A DNA stretch of 41,940 nt from JANOYY01 sp031418035 (GTDB taxonomy: Bacteria > Actinomycetota > Acidimicrobiia > Acidimicrobiales > JANYDT01), in NCBI GenBank assembly GCA_031418035.1, contig JANOWU010000315.1:1-41940 (forward strand). Reading direction: 5' to 3'. The translations under genes were made by a program, and so were the position numbers. Of this stretch, positions 14,987 to 23,791 are shown piece by piece. The notes below the pieces were generated by a model, which saw nothing but the letters and a program-made list of their open reading frames with translations, was not told where the DNA came from and did not search any database. Every line of letters starts with the position of its first letter. Positions within the stretch are counted from its first letter, which is position 1.

Positions 14987-16195
14987 ATGAAGCTCGACCA
15001 GAATTTCATGGAAGCACTCGAATCGATCGAGCGCGATCGTGGCATCCCCAAAGAGGTCATCTTCGACGCGTTGGCCAACGCGTTCGTCACCGCCTACAAG
15101 CGCCAGGCGAACGCCGCCGAAGAAGCAGCAGTATCGATCGACCCCGACACCGGCGAGGTATGGGTGTTTGCCCAGGAGCTCGACGAAGACGGCAACGTCA
15201 TCCGGGAGTGGGACGACACGCCCAAAGATTTCGGTCGCATCGCTGCCCAAACGGCCAAGCAGGTCATTCAGCAACGTATTCGCGAGTTCGAACGCGAGCA
15301 GAAATACGCGGAGTACTCCGGTCGCGAGGGTGGCCTCGTCACCGGCATCGTGCAACAGGGCGACAACCGCTACACACTCCTCGACCTCGGTCGCGTCGAA
15401 GCCCTGCTGCCCCAAGCCGAACAGGTCCCCCACGAGCGGTACGAACAGGGCTCGCGCCTGAAGGCGTACGTCGTCGAGGTTCGCAAGACGGCGAAGGGTC
15501 CCCAGATCGTCGTGAGCCGCACCCACCCGGGGCTCGTGAAGTGTCTCTTCGACCTTGAGGTTCCCGAGATCGCCGACGGCGTCGTGGAGATTAAGGCCAT
15601 GTCACGTGAACCCGGTGCGCGCACCAAGATTGCGGTGTGGTCCAACGACCAGAACATCGACGCCAGCGGCGCATGCATCGGTGCTCGCGGCGCCCGAGTT
15701 CGTATGGTTGTGAACGAGCTTCGCGGCGAGAAGATCGACATCGTTCCGTTCAACCACGATCCGCAGATCTTTGTCCGTGAAGCCCTCGGACCGGCGAAGG
15801 TCAAAGAAGTTCGCATCGACGAAAACCTGGGCGTCGCCACGGTCATCGTCCCCGACAATCAGTTGTCGCTGGCGATCGGCAAGGAAGGCCAAAACGCCCG
15901 ACTCGCTGCTCGTCTCACCGGCTGGCGGATCGACATCAAGGGCGAGACCCAATACGAGGAGGAGCTCGCCGGCGTCGGACTCGACGACACCGAGTATGCC
16001 GAGGGCGAATGGGTCACCAACGCCGAGACCGGTGAACAGCTGTGGGTTCCGGCCGACGGAAGCGACGCGGTGAGCGTCGACGAGTGGAACGCCGGCGATC
16101 CGCCAGAGATCGCGGCCGAAGAGGTTGTCGCAGCTGTCGAATCGGCCGATTCGGCCGAGGTCGCGACCGATGGCGCGCCCCCCGACGAAGCCTAA
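14987..16195 (+). CDS. nusA: Transcription termination/antitermination factor NusA
   Basis: RNA polymerase-bound elongation factor that affects pausing, termination and rRNA antitermination. Domains in order: NusA N-terminal domain (1-~105; FMEALESIERDRGIPKEVI), S1 domain (~108-180; GLVTGIVQQGDNRYTLLDLG), KH1 (~185-260; GACIGARGARVRMVVNEL), and KH2 (~270-335; LAIGKEGQNARLAARLTGW). The acidic C-terminal ~60 residues replace the repeats found in E. coli NusA, as usual in actinobacteria. The start is ATG 14987 after AGGAG, 9 bp from rimP. The stop overlaps the 5' end of ylxR. Confidence 0.97.
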   Translation: MKLDQNFMEALESIERDRGIPKEVIFDALANAFVTAYKRQANAAEEAAVSIDPDTGEVWVFAQELDEDGNVIREWDDTPKDFGRIAAQTAKQVIQQRIREFEREQKYAEYSGREGGLVTGIVQQGDNRYTLLDLGRVEALLPQAEQVPHERYEQGSRLKAYVVEVRKTAKGPQIVVSRTHPGLVKCLFDLEVPEIADGVVEIKAMSREPGARTKIAVWSNDQNIDASGACIGARGARVRMVVNELRGEKIDIVPFNHDPQIFVREALGPAKVKEVRIDENLGVATVIVPDNQLSLAIGKEGQNARLAARLTGWRIDIKGETQYEEELAGVGLDDTEYAEGEWVTNAETGEQLWVPADGSDAVSVDEWNAGDPPEIAAEEVVAAVESADSAEVATDGAPPDEA

Positions 16196-16490
16196 GGGCG
16201 CGCGAATCGGGGTCGGTCCGCAGCGAACCTGCGTTGCCTGTCGCCGGGTCGGTCCACCCGAGTCGTTTGTGCGCATATCAGTTGTTCACGACGCAGCCAC
16301 CGACCATGTGTCGGTGGCTGTTGGTCCTTTCGGTGGCCGGGGGGCGTGGCTGTGTCCCACGCCGACCTGTGTGGCACTCGTCGTCAAGCGTCGCCCGTTG
16401 AGTCGAGCGCTGCGCTGCGAAATCCCTCCCGACGCCTACGCCGCACTGGCGACACAGTTCGGTGAACTGATCAGTTCACGACCCGGCTAG
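16170..16490 (+). CDS. ylxR: YlxR family RNA-binding protein (DUF448)
   Basis: Small basic protein of the YlxR family, encoded between nusA and infB in most Gram-positive bacteria. The signature RTCVACRRVGPPESFVRI, GRGAWLCPTPTCVAL and KRRPLSRALR are all present, and it is thought to bind RNA. The preferred start, ATG 16170, overlaps the end of nusA by 26 bp. An in-frame upstream start at 16125 is possible, but that stretch reads like nusA in another frame. The last codons contain a perfect 18-bp palindrome at 16462-16479. Confidence 0.9.
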   Translation: MARPPTKPKGARIGVGPQRTCVACRRVGPPESFVRISVVHDAATDHVSVAVGPFGGRGAWLCPTPTCVALVVKRRPLSRALRCEIPPDAYAALATQFGELISSRPG

Positions 16491-16494
16491 CCCC

Positions 16495-16519
16495 GGGCGG
16501 GCAACCACGGTGGCCGCCC
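16495..16519 (+). promoter_or_regulatory. GC-rich hairpin after ylxR
   Basis: GGGCGG at 16495-16500 pairs with CCGCCC at 16514-16519, and CCA/TGG can pair inside the loop. There is no T-tract, so it is a weak terminator candidate or an RNA-stability element. The 236 bp between ylxR and infB hold no convincing gene. I see no clear -35/-10 pair, though a separate infB promoter would fit the spacing. Confidence 0.4.
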
Positions 16520-16726
16520 ACCCGCACATTGCCACTCTGCGCGGTGTTTCGAACGAACGGAATCGCGGGTCCGAGCCAGGGTCTACACTTTCCCCTCGGC
16601 CTTTGCGTCGCTGCGCGCTCCGCGTGCAGCATACGAAGGCCAACGGGAACCATTGTTGTTGGCGTTATGAACTAACCACGAGTAGCCCATCCGGCACCAC
16701 GAACGTATACAAGGACTGAGCCCCAC

Positions 16727-19700
16727 TTGGCCGCAAAGATTCGAGTACATGAGCTTGCACGAGAGCTCGGACTCACCAATAAAGAAATGCTCGACCTCGC
16801 CGCTGTTTTGGGCATTGGGGTAAAGAGCCACTCATCGGGCATCGAAGAGGCCCAAGCCGATCGGGCGCGTCGCCGCGCCGAGCGCGACGGCCTGATTCGT
16901 GAGGTCCAACCCGAAGAGCCAGTGGTGGTCAAGGGCAAGAAGAAGGCGTCGGCCGACGCCGCAGCGGTCGAGTCTGCGTCCCCCGCGCCAGAGGTCGCTG
17001 CTCCATCGAGCGCTGCCCCATCGAGCGCGGTTACGAGCGGTGCCGCAACGAGCGGTGCCGTAGCGACTTCGAGCGGTGCCGTAGCGACCCCGACGGCGCC
17101 AGCACCCGTCGCCGACGCGCCGCCGGTCGTTGCGACCCCCGAGCCTGCGGCCCCCGCACCCGTGGCGGTCACCGCCGTTGCGCCCGCCGCGGCTTCGCCG
17201 ACTGCTCCCGCTGCGACCCCGCCGGCCCAGGCGCCGACTTCGACGACGCGCCCGCCCGCCGCCCCTGCCTCCGATGCTGTCGCACCCGGACCCCGGCCGC
17301 CCGCTTCTGCACCGACGCGCCCCGCTGCGTCGGCACCCACACCCGCGCCCGTCGCGTCAGCACCGGCGGCGCCGACCGACGCGCCACCGTCGAACCCGCG
17401 GATCATTTCCTCGAGCAGCCGTCCGGGAAGCGCCACCGCCGGATCGGCACCGGTTCGTCCCGTGCCTCAGCGACCGACCGCACCTCCTCCCGGGTTCGTA
17501 ACCCCGGCGTCACCGGGTTCCACCGTTGCCGCCGACGCAGGCACTGCGCCCGTTCGTCCCGCGGGTCCCGCCGGTCCCGGACCATCGGGTCCCCCCGGCC
17601 AACCCCGAAGCGCATCTGGTCGGCCGATTCCGCCGCCCCCCGGCCCGCCGCGGAGCTTGAGCGGTCGTCCGATCCCACCACCCCCCGGTCCGCGTGGGCC
17701 CAATGCCCCCGCCGCCCGTCCCATGGGTGGACCCGGTGGCCCCGGCAGCCGTGGCCCCGGCGCTCGACCCGGTGGCGCACCCGGTGGCCCCGGCGCTCGA
17801 CCCGGTGGCGCACCCGGCGCACCAGCCGCGCCCGGAACACGCCCGAACTACACGCCCGGACGTCCCGGCGGCGGCACGTTCCCGCGCGTCCAGGTCCCCG
17901 GAGCAGGCGTCCCTCGATCAGGTCCGGGAGGACCCGGTGGACGCGGTGGACCCGGTGGTGGCGGGCCCGGTGGAGGTGGCCCCGGAGGTCGTGGCAACGC
18001 CCGTCCCCCGCAGCGCCAGTCGCGGTCCAAGCGGCGCAAGGCGTTCGAGGAACTCGAACCAACGAGGGTCACGAGCTACACGAAGAGCGATGCGTCGGTG
18101 CCAACCGGGGAGATCATCGTCGAGCGTGGCATGTCGGCCCAAGAGGTCGGGCCCCGCTTCAACCGGACGTCCTCCGATGTCGTGCGATTCCTTCTGCTCC
18201 AGGGCGAAATGGTCACCGCCACACAGAGCCTGACCGACGAGATGATCGAGTTGTTCGCCCTCGAAGTCGGTGGGCAGCTCCTGCTCGTCGACCCAGGTCA
18301 GCAACAGGAGACCGAACTCCAGCAACTCTTCGACGACGGTGAAGACGACCCGACTCTCGAAGAACCACGTCCACCGATCATTACGGTCATGGGACACGTC
18401 GACCACGGCAAAACGCTGTTGCTCGACCGGATCCGAGAAACCAACGTCATCGCGGGCGAAGCCGGTGGCATCACCCAGCACATCGGTGCCTACCAGGTCG
18501 TCAAAGACGGTCGCAAGATCACCTTCATCGACACACCTGGCCACGAAGCCTTCACGGCGATGCGTGCCCGTGGTGCGAGCGCGACCGACATCGTCATTTT
18601 GGTGGTGGCCGCCACCGATGGCGTCATGCCCCAGACCGTCGAAGCGTTGAATCACGCGAAGGCGGCCGACGTGCCAATCATCGTGGCGATCAACAAGATC
18701 GACGTCGACGGCGCCGATCCGAACCGTGTCATGCAGCAACTCACCGAGTACGAACTCGTGCCCGAGCAGTGGGGCGGCGACACGATCATGGTGGAGATGT
18801 CGGCGCTGCAAAAGTTCGGCATCGACGACGTACTCGAACAGGTTCTTCTCGTCGCCGACGTCGAAGAGCTCACCGCGAACCCGAACGGGCCTGCACGTGG
18901 CATCGTCCTCGAAGCGAATCTCGACACCGGACGTGGCCCCGTGGCGACCGTCCTGATCGAAAAGGGAACGTTGCGCGTCGGCGATCCAATCGTGGCTGGT
19001 GCCGCGTGGGGATCGGTTCGTGCGATCATCAACGATCTCGGTGAGCAGATCAAGGAAGCCGGCCCGTCGACTCCCGTCCAGGTGCTTGGCCTCTCGGCCG
19101 TTCCCGGTGCTGGTGAGGAGATGCGCGTTGCGCCCCTTCTCAAGACGGCAAAGACTGTGGCCGAGGCCCGCGAACAGCGGTTCCGTTTCGCCGGGCTGCG
19201 TGGTACCTCGAGTGCCATCGGCGGCGGCGTCAAGCTCGAAGACATCTTCGATCAGATCCAAAAGGGCGAGGCGGCAACACTCAACCTCATCCTGAAGGCC
19301 GACGTCCAGGGCTCCCTCGAAGCGCTGACCGAGAGCTTGAAGAAGCTGGAACGTCCCGAGGTCAAACTCGCCTTCGTGCATCGAGCTGTTGGTTCGGTCA
19401 CCGAGAACGACATCCAGTTGGCGTCCACGACGGGATCGACGATCATTGCCTTCAACGTCCGACCGGATCGCAAGAGCCGCGATCTCGCCGAGGAGATGGA
19501 CGTCAGCGTTCGCACGTACCAGATCATCTACAAGGTGATCGAAGACATGCAGGCCGCAATGGTCGGTCTGTTGAAGCCCGAGTTCATCGAAGTGGTCACC
19601 GGCGATGCCGAGGTCCGCGAGGTGTTCAGCGTGCCCAAGGTCGGTGCGATTGCGGGTTGTTACGTCCTCAACGGTTCCATCACTCGCGGGTCGAAGGTTC

Positions 19701-19882
19701 GCTTCCTTCGCGAGGGTGTCGTCATCTGGACCGGTGCCATTGCGTCGCTACGACGTTTCAAAGACGATGTGCGTGAGGTTGCGACCGGCTTCGAATGCGG
19801 TATCGGTCTGACGGACTTCAAGGATCTCAAGCCCGGCGACATCATCGAGACCTACGAAGAAAAAGAAGTTCCCCGGGTGTAG
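16727..19882 (+). CDS. infB: Translation initiation factor IF-2
   Basis: GTPase that places initiator tRNA on the 30S subunit and drives subunit joining. An N-terminal IF2_N domain (AAKIRVHELARELGLTNKEML) is followed by a very long Ala/Pro/Gly-rich linker (~75-430) with internal peptide repeats (GRPIPPPPGP twice, GARPGGAPG twice). After a second small basic region comes the GTPase: GHVDHGKT at 556-563, GGITQHIGAY, DTPGHEAF from 602, NKID from 656, then domains II-IV ending at KPGDIIETYEEKEV. At 1051 residues it is long, mostly through the linker, as in other actinobacteria. The start is TTG 16727, preceded by AAGGA at 16711-16715; the family match begins at the second codon. Confidence 0.97.
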   Translation: MAAKIRVHELARELGLTNKEMLDLAAVLGIGVKSHSSGIEEAQADRARRRAERDGLIREVQPEEPVVVKGKKKASADAAAVESASPAPEVAAPSSAAPSSAVTSGAATSGAVATSSGAVATPTAPAPVADAPPVVATPEPAAPAPVAVTAVAPAAASPTAPAATPPAQAPTSTTRPPAAPASDAVAPGPRPPASAPTRPAASAPTPAPVASAPAAPTDAPPSNPRIISSSSRPGSATAGSAPVRPVPQRPTAPPPGFVTPASPGSTVAADAGTAPVRPAGPAGPGPSGPPGQPRSASGRPIPPPPGPPRSLSGRPIPPPPGPRGPNAPAARPMGGPGGPGSRGPGARPGGAPGGPGARPGGAPGAPAAPGTRPNYTPGRPGGGTFPRVQVPGAGVPRSGPGGPGGRGGPGGGGPGGGGPGGRGNARPPQRQSRSKRRKAFEELEPTRVTSYTKSDASVPTGEIIVERGMSAQEVGPRFNRTSSDVVRFLLLQGEMVTATQSLTDEMIELFALEVGGQLLLVDPGQQQETELQQLFDDGEDDPTLEEPRPPIITVMGHVDHGKTLLLDRIRETNVIAGEAGGITQHIGAYQVVKDGRKITFIDTPGHEAFTAMRARGASATDIVILVVAATDGVMPQTVEALNHAKAADVPIIVAINKIDVDGADPNRVMQQLTEYELVPEQWGGDTIMVEMSALQKFGIDDVLEQVLLVADVEELTANPNGPARGIVLEANLDTGRGPVATVLIEKGTLRVGDPIVAGAAWGSVRAIINDLGEQIKEAGPSTPVQVLGLSAVPGAGEEMRVAPLLKTAKTVAEAREQRFRFAGLRGTSSAIGGGVKLEDIFDQIQKGEAATLNLILKADVQGSLEALTESLKKLERPEVKLAFVHRAVGSVTENDIQLASTTGSTIIAFNVRPDRKSRDLAEEMDVSVRTYQIIYKVIEDMQAAMVGLLKPEFIEVVTGDAEVREVFSVPKVGAIAGCYVLNGSITRGSKVRFLREGVVIWTGAIASLRRFKDDVREVATGFECGIGLTDFKDLKPGDIIETYEEKEVPRV

Positions 19883-19901
19883 TTGGCCCTCTGTTGTGAT
19901 C

Positions 19902-19923
19902 GGGTGCGTCCTTGGACGCGCCC
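19902..19923 (+). terminator. Hairpin after infB
   Basis: GGGTGCGTCC (19902-19911) pairs with GGACGCGCCC (19914-19923), with one G-U pair and effectively a 4-nt loop. A second small inverted repeat, GGGTT/AACCC, follows at about 19927-19940. No T-run follows, so this is a GC-rich actinobacterial-type terminator candidate or a processing hairpin. The rest of the infB-to-next-gene gap shows nothing else. Confidence 0.5.
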
Positions 19924-20003
19924 GGCGGGGTTTCAACCCGACGGCAGTCACTCTTCGTAGAAATTTGTAAAGTTCGCCCACGAAGCGTGCCGATGCAGGC
20001 AAT

Positions 20004-21647
20004 GTGTTCGGCGATTCCACCAGTCCATCGGAGACGGCGTCGGGTGCGACCGCGTCGCCCGTGTCGCCCGTTTTGCCACGCGCGCTCGAGCCCTACGACC
20101 AGTTTCTCGCGAGGCTGAGCTGGCTCCCGCACGCCACCGAGCGGGCGCTGGACCAGACGGCATTGGCGGGCGGCCGACACGTTTCGCCGCTAGTACCCAC
20201 TACGTGGGAGCGGTCCGCCGGTTCGCAAGCAACTGCGTGGGCGCCCGCGCCGACGGTGTGGGCACCGCCTTCAGGAGCAAGTGCGGGGCCGACTCCCTGG
20301 GGTGTCGCGGCAGGGCCGGGCGCTGCCTCCGGGACGTCGAAGCAATGGTGGTTCCATGTACTCATCGCCCTTGGGCTTTGCGCTGTTTTGGCCATGGCCG
20401 GGCGTACGCTTGGCTGGTCATCGTCGCGGCCGGTGCCGCCCCATCCCGAAGCCTTTGATCCGGCGGTCGCACCGATCACGTCGTACATCGAAGCCGAAAC
20501 GGGAAAACCATTCCGGTACCCCGTTTATCTTCGATTCCTGCCCACGAACGAATTCGACGCCCGACTCGATGCCAAGGGGAGCGGCGAAACCTGGAGTCGC
20601 CGGGGGGTCGACGATGCATTCCTCGTGTGTGCCGAGTTCGGCTCATCAGCCGGTTCGTGCACGCAGATCAAACGTCACACCCAACCTTCCGTCAACGCGA
20701 TGTTCCTTCGCTTCCTGGGCGCCGAAATTCCGCTCGGCGAGCCCGCTCTCGAGAACCCTTTCGTCTTCCCCGGCGTGGGGTCTCCTCGCGTTCTTCACTC
20801 GCTTTCGAATCACGACATCGTCGGATTCTATGAGTCGGAGAGCGCAACGGTCTTTGTCCGGGGCACGGATCTGAACGCAGTTCGCCAGACCGTTGCCCAC
20901 GAACTCGTTCACGCGTGGCAGGACCAGCACGGGTTTCTCGATGGCGGTGAAGACGGAGTCGACGCAAGCTACGTGCACTTAGCAATGCTGGAGGGTCACG
21001 CCGAACTCGTGGCAGAACGGTATCTGGATTCGTTGCCCGCTGCCCAACAGTTCGCAGCGGTAAAGGGTGACGAACAACTTGGGAACGAATGGGTTGAGAA
21101 GGAGCTTGCCGACACGGCACCGGGAGGGTCGGTGTTTTCGCCGACGAACAAGACTCGTCGCCTTGAACTGTCGCTTGGCCTCTGGCCCTATGAGGCGGGT
21201 CGACAGTACCTGTCGACTCGTTCGAAAGAGGAGATTGTGTCGCTTCTGAAGCGACCGCCGGCTTCGAGTTGGGACATCATGAATCCAACGGCCGACGGGA
21301 CAGGCCGGGGCGTGAAGCCGAAACTCGGAAGTGTTCCCGGCGACCGCTACACAAAGAAACGGTTCGTCGTCGGGCCGCTCCTATGGAGCGAGAGCATGCG
21401 GTCGTTGCTGAACGACGACGTTGCGGCACGCAACTTTCGCGATGCGTGGGTGGGTGACGGGGCAGCCGTGTTCGAACGCGCCGATGAGGCCGTTTGCCTT
21501 TTCGACCGCATCGAGTTCATCGACAGTTCGGGTCGCGCCGCCGGGCTGATCGCCTTGAACCAGTGGTCTGCCAAACACCCGATGGCATCCGGGATCACTA
21601 TCGCCGCGAACGGACTGTCGAAGGTGGACGTGACGATTTGCCGCTAA
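20004..21647 (+). CDS. Predicted membrane-anchored zinc metallopeptidase (HEXXH)
   Basis: Not recognised as a named family. About 110 polar, Pro/Ala/Ser-rich residues precede one transmembrane helix (~114-132, HVLIALGLCAVLAMAG), so the ~410-residue C-terminal part is probably outside the membrane. HELVH at 299-303 is the zinc-binding motif, and EGHAE from residue 330 supplies a possible third Glu ligand, as in gluzincins. Two Cys residues (VCAEFGSSAGSC) may form a disulfide. The start is GTG 20004, the first in the frame. It lies inside the infB...rbfA translation block, 121 bp after infB and 77 bp before the ylxP gene, an unusual place for an exported peptidase. The substrate is unknown. Confidence 0.65.
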   Translation: MFGDSTSPSETASGATASPVSPVLPRALEPYDQFLARLSWLPHATERALDQTALAGGRHVSPLVPTTWERSAGSQATAWAPAPTVWAPPSGASAGPTPWGVAAGPGAASGTSKQWWFHVLIALGLCAVLAMAGRTLGWSSSRPVPPHPEAFDPAVAPITSYIEAETGKPFRYPVYLRFLPTNEFDARLDAKGSGETWSRRGVDDAFLVCAEFGSSAGSCTQIKRHTQPSVNAMFLRFLGAEIPLGEPALENPFVFPGVGSPRVLHSLSNHDIVGFYESESATVFVRGTDLNAVRQTVAHELVHAWQDQHGFLDGGEDGVDASYVHLAMLEGHAELVAERYLDSLPAAQQFAAVKGDEQLGNEWVEKELADTAPGGSVFSPTNKTRRLELSLGLWPYEAGRQYLSTRSKEEIVSLLKRPPASSWDIMNPTADGTGRGVKPKLGSVPGDRYTKKRFVVGPLLWSESMRSLLNDDVAARNFRDAWVGDGAAVFERADEAVCLFDRIEFIDSSGRAAGLIALNQWSAKHPMASGITIAANGLSKVDVTICR

Positions 21648-21671
21648 ATGCGTCTGTTGTGCGTGAACACG

Positions 21672-21758
21672 GATGGCCTGTTCGTCTGTGCACTTCGATT
21701 TGGGGTCGGTGCGGATGAGCCAACATGGATGGCATGTTCGTCTGTGCACTTCGAATAG
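21672..21758 (+). repeat. Direct duplication of the ylxP start region
   Basis: The ~30 bp around 21672-21702 (atggcctgttcgtctgtgca and on) recur at about 21728-21758, at an offset of 56 bp, with two or three differences. The second copy contains the first codons of the DUF503 gene. The upstream copy encodes the same residues (MAC/SVHFD in other frames) but runs into stops, so it looks like a local duplication of a gene start. Confidence 0.7.
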
Positions 21759-22018
21759 AACTCTTCTTCCCCCTCGTTCACTCGCTCAAGGAAAAGCGGG
21801 CGATCGTGACGCCGCTGGTTGAGGGACTGCGCAACCGCTATCGCGTTTCGACGGCCGAGACAGGTTTCCAAGACCTCTGGCAGCGCTGCGAGTTGGGCGT
21901 GGCCGTTGTCGGGTCCTCTGCCTCTCAGGTCGAGCACATGATCGACGAATGCGAACGGTTCGTGTGGAGCTTTCCGGAACTCGAAGTGGGCACGGTCGAA
22001 CGGTTGTGGTTGGAGTGA
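21725..22018 (+). CDS. ylxP: YlxP-like protein (DUF503)
   Basis: Small protein of the DUF503/YlxP family, encoded next to rbfA and infB in many Gram-positive bacteria. The family features are visible: FVCALRIELFFPLVHSLKEKRAIVTPLVEGLRNRY at the N-terminus (hydrophobic strand, then a KEKR helix), then FQDLWQRCELGVAVVG. Length 97 aa is normal. The start is ATG 21725 or ATG 21734; the longer one includes three codons shared with the upstream duplication. Its biochemical role is not established; a link to ribosome or RNA function is suggested by neighbourhood only. Confidence 0.88.
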   Translation: MDGMFVCALRIELFFPLVHSLKEKRAIVTPLVEGLRNRYRVSTAETGFQDLWQRCELGVAVVGSSASQVEHMIDECERFVWSFPELEVGTVERLWLE

Positions 22019-22076
22019 GTCCGAATTCATGCCATATTCCGAAAGGCTCAGAGCCATGGCATGAGAGACTGGAGAT

Positions 22077-22601
22077 ATGGCTGGCCGCCCGACGCGCAGT
22101 GGACAATCGAACCGGAAGTCCAATCGAGGACAGGCCCCCCGAGGGGCGGCGCGTGGATTTCCACGCGTGGCGCGGATCAACGAGGTCATGCGCGAGGTCG
22201 TCGCCGACGAACTCGAACGTATCGGCGATGACCGTCTCGGCCTTCTGACGGTCACGGGCGTCACGGTTGACCCCGACCTCCGTCACGCCACCGTGTGGTT
22301 GTCGGCGCTGATGTCGCCGGGCGGCGTCGATGCGGTACTCGACGTCGTCGGTGAGCATCGAACTGCGCTGCAGGCTGCGGTGAATCGTCAAGTCCGCATG
22401 AAGCGCACGCCACTGTTGCAGTTCTCGGCGGACCCAGCGATCACCAACGGTCAGCGCATCGAAGATGTCATCCGTGCGCTTCCGCCCCGCCGGGTGTATC
22501 TCGATGAGGATCTCGACGAGGATCTCGAACCGCAAGACGAGCAACTCGAGCAAGACGAGCAACTCGAGGGTGAGCCACATGACGAAGCCGACGACACGTG
22601 A
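22077..22601 (+). CDS. rbfA: 30S ribosome-binding factor RbfA
   Basis: KH-fold protein that binds immature 30S subunits and helps 16S rRNA 5'-end maturation. The core starts at RVARINEVMREVVADELERI and continues through LLTVTGVTVDPDLRHATVWLSAL to DPAITNGQRIEDVIR. A basic N-terminal lead of ~28 residues and a very acidic tail (DEDLDEDLEPQDEQLEQDEQ) lie outside the core. The tail contains short tandem repeats in DNA (gagcaactcgagcaagac). The start is ATG 22077; the Shine-Dalgarno sequence is not ideal, and a start a few codons inside is possible. It lies 58 bp after ylxP. Confidence 0.93.
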   Translation: MAGRPTRSGQSNRKSNRGQAPRGAARGFPRVARINEVMREVVADELERIGDDRLGLLTVTGVTVDPDLRHATVWLSALMSPGGVDAVLDVVGEHRTALQAAVNRQVRMKRTPLLQFSADPAITNGQRIEDVIRALPPRRVYLDEDLDEDLEPQDEQLEQDEQLEGEPHDEADDT

Positions 22602-22703
22602 CGAGTGCGTCGACCTTGCCGTGCTCGTGTGGTGTGCCGGTCGGCCCATTGCCCACTATTCGTGGCCGTGAGATGATGTTGATCCACTCTGCGTAGCAGA
22701 ACA

Positions 22704-23753
22704 ATGTCTCTGTCGAGACGAAACGGATTGATCTTGTCGCTTCACAGTGCCGTTCACAGTGCAGTTGATGATGAACGCGCCCGCGCCGTGGCCGCCATCG
22801 CCGCCGCTCCCCATTTGGCCCTGGCCTGTCACGTGATTCCCGATGGCGACGCTCTTGGTTCGATGATGGCGATGCATCACCTCGCAACCGCGAACGGCCG
22901 TCGAGTGGTCAGTTCGTGGCCCGATCCTTTCGTGGTCGCTGCGACCTACCGCTCGCTTCCCGGACTCGACGCATGTCGGCCATCGTCGGAGTTTCCGGCT
23001 CAGCCCGAGGTAATGCTGACGTTTGACTGTGGCGCGCTCGGTCGACTGGGCGAACTTGCGAGCTCTGCGACATGGGCGAAGAACCATGGCGAACTCGTCG
23101 TTGTCGATCACCACGTCACCAACGAAAACTTCGGGACGATCAACGTGATCGATCCACGCGCTGCGGCGACCGCCGTGGTCGTCCGATCCATCGCCCATGA
23201 TCTCGGCTGGGAACTCAATCGCGACGCGGCCCTTTGTCTGTACGTCGGGCTGATCGCCGACACCGGACGTTTTCAATACTCATCGACGTCCTCGGTATTC
23301 GCGCTTGCCGAAGAGTTGGCTTCGTTCGATCTTCCGATTGCCATGCTCTCGCGGCAACTGTTCTCGGAGCACCGTTTTGCGTATCTTCAGTTGGCCTCCG
23401 TCGCGCTCGCTCGTGCCGAACTCGACACCGAACTGAGCTTTGTTCATACCTGCGTGTTGCGAGAAGATCAGCGTACGTACGGTGTGACGTACGACGAAGT
23501 TGAAGGGTTGATCGAGTGGGTTCGCTCCACTGCGGAGGCCGAAGTGGCCTGCGTGCTGAAGGAGACCGACGACGGGTTCCGTGTGTCGTTGCGCAGCGTC
23601 GAATCGGTCGACGTGGGCGGTATCGCTCACGCGTTGGGCGGAGGCGGCCACCGCCTCGCAGCCGGATTCACGATGCGCGAATCGCCAGAAGAGGTCGTGC
23701 GAATCGTCAAGCAGCGTGTTCGGGAATCGTTGGCCGCCCAAAAGGGTGACTGA
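22704..23753 (+). CDS. nrnA: DHH-family phosphoesterase (NrnA-like oligoribonuclease / pAp phosphatase)
   Basis: Manganese-dependent enzyme of the DHH/DHHA1 superfamily. NrnA proteins degrade nanoRNAs and dephosphorylate pAp. Motifs: CHVIPDGDALGS (~42-53), FDCGALGR, DHH at 135-137, GLIADTGRF, and the DHHA1 glycine motif ALGGGGHRLAAGF near the C-terminus. Length 349 aa is typical. The start is ATG 22704; a GTCTC/GAGAC hairpin at 22706-22719 overlaps the first codons and could lower initiation. It is in the usual actinobacterial position between rbfA and truB, and truB starts 38 bp later. The gene symbol is by family resemblance. Confidence 0.88.
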   Translation: MSLSRRNGLILSLHSAVHSAVDDERARAVAAIAAAPHLALACHVIPDGDALGSMMAMHHLATANGRRVVSSWPDPFVVAATYRSLPGLDACRPSSEFPAQPEVMLTFDCGALGRLGELASSATWAKNHGELVVVDHHVTNENFGTINVIDPRAAATAVVVRSIAHDLGWELNRDAALCLYVGLIADTGRFQYSSTSSVFALAEELASFDLPIAMLSRQLFSEHRFAYLQLASVALARAELDTELSFVHTCVLREDQRTYGVTYDEVEGLIEWVRSTAEAEVACVLKETDDGFRVSLRSVESVDVGGIAHALGGGGHRLAAGFTMRESPEEVVRIVKQRVRESLAAQKGD

Positions 23754-23791
23754 CTCCGTCGAGGTCTGTCGACTCCGCAAGCTCGACAAGA

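Noticed and set aside
22579..22671. 30-residue ORF overlapping the rbfA end (MTKPTTRDECVDLAVLVWC)
   Set aside because: Mostly inside the repeat-rich acidic tail of rbfA in another frame; no independent support.
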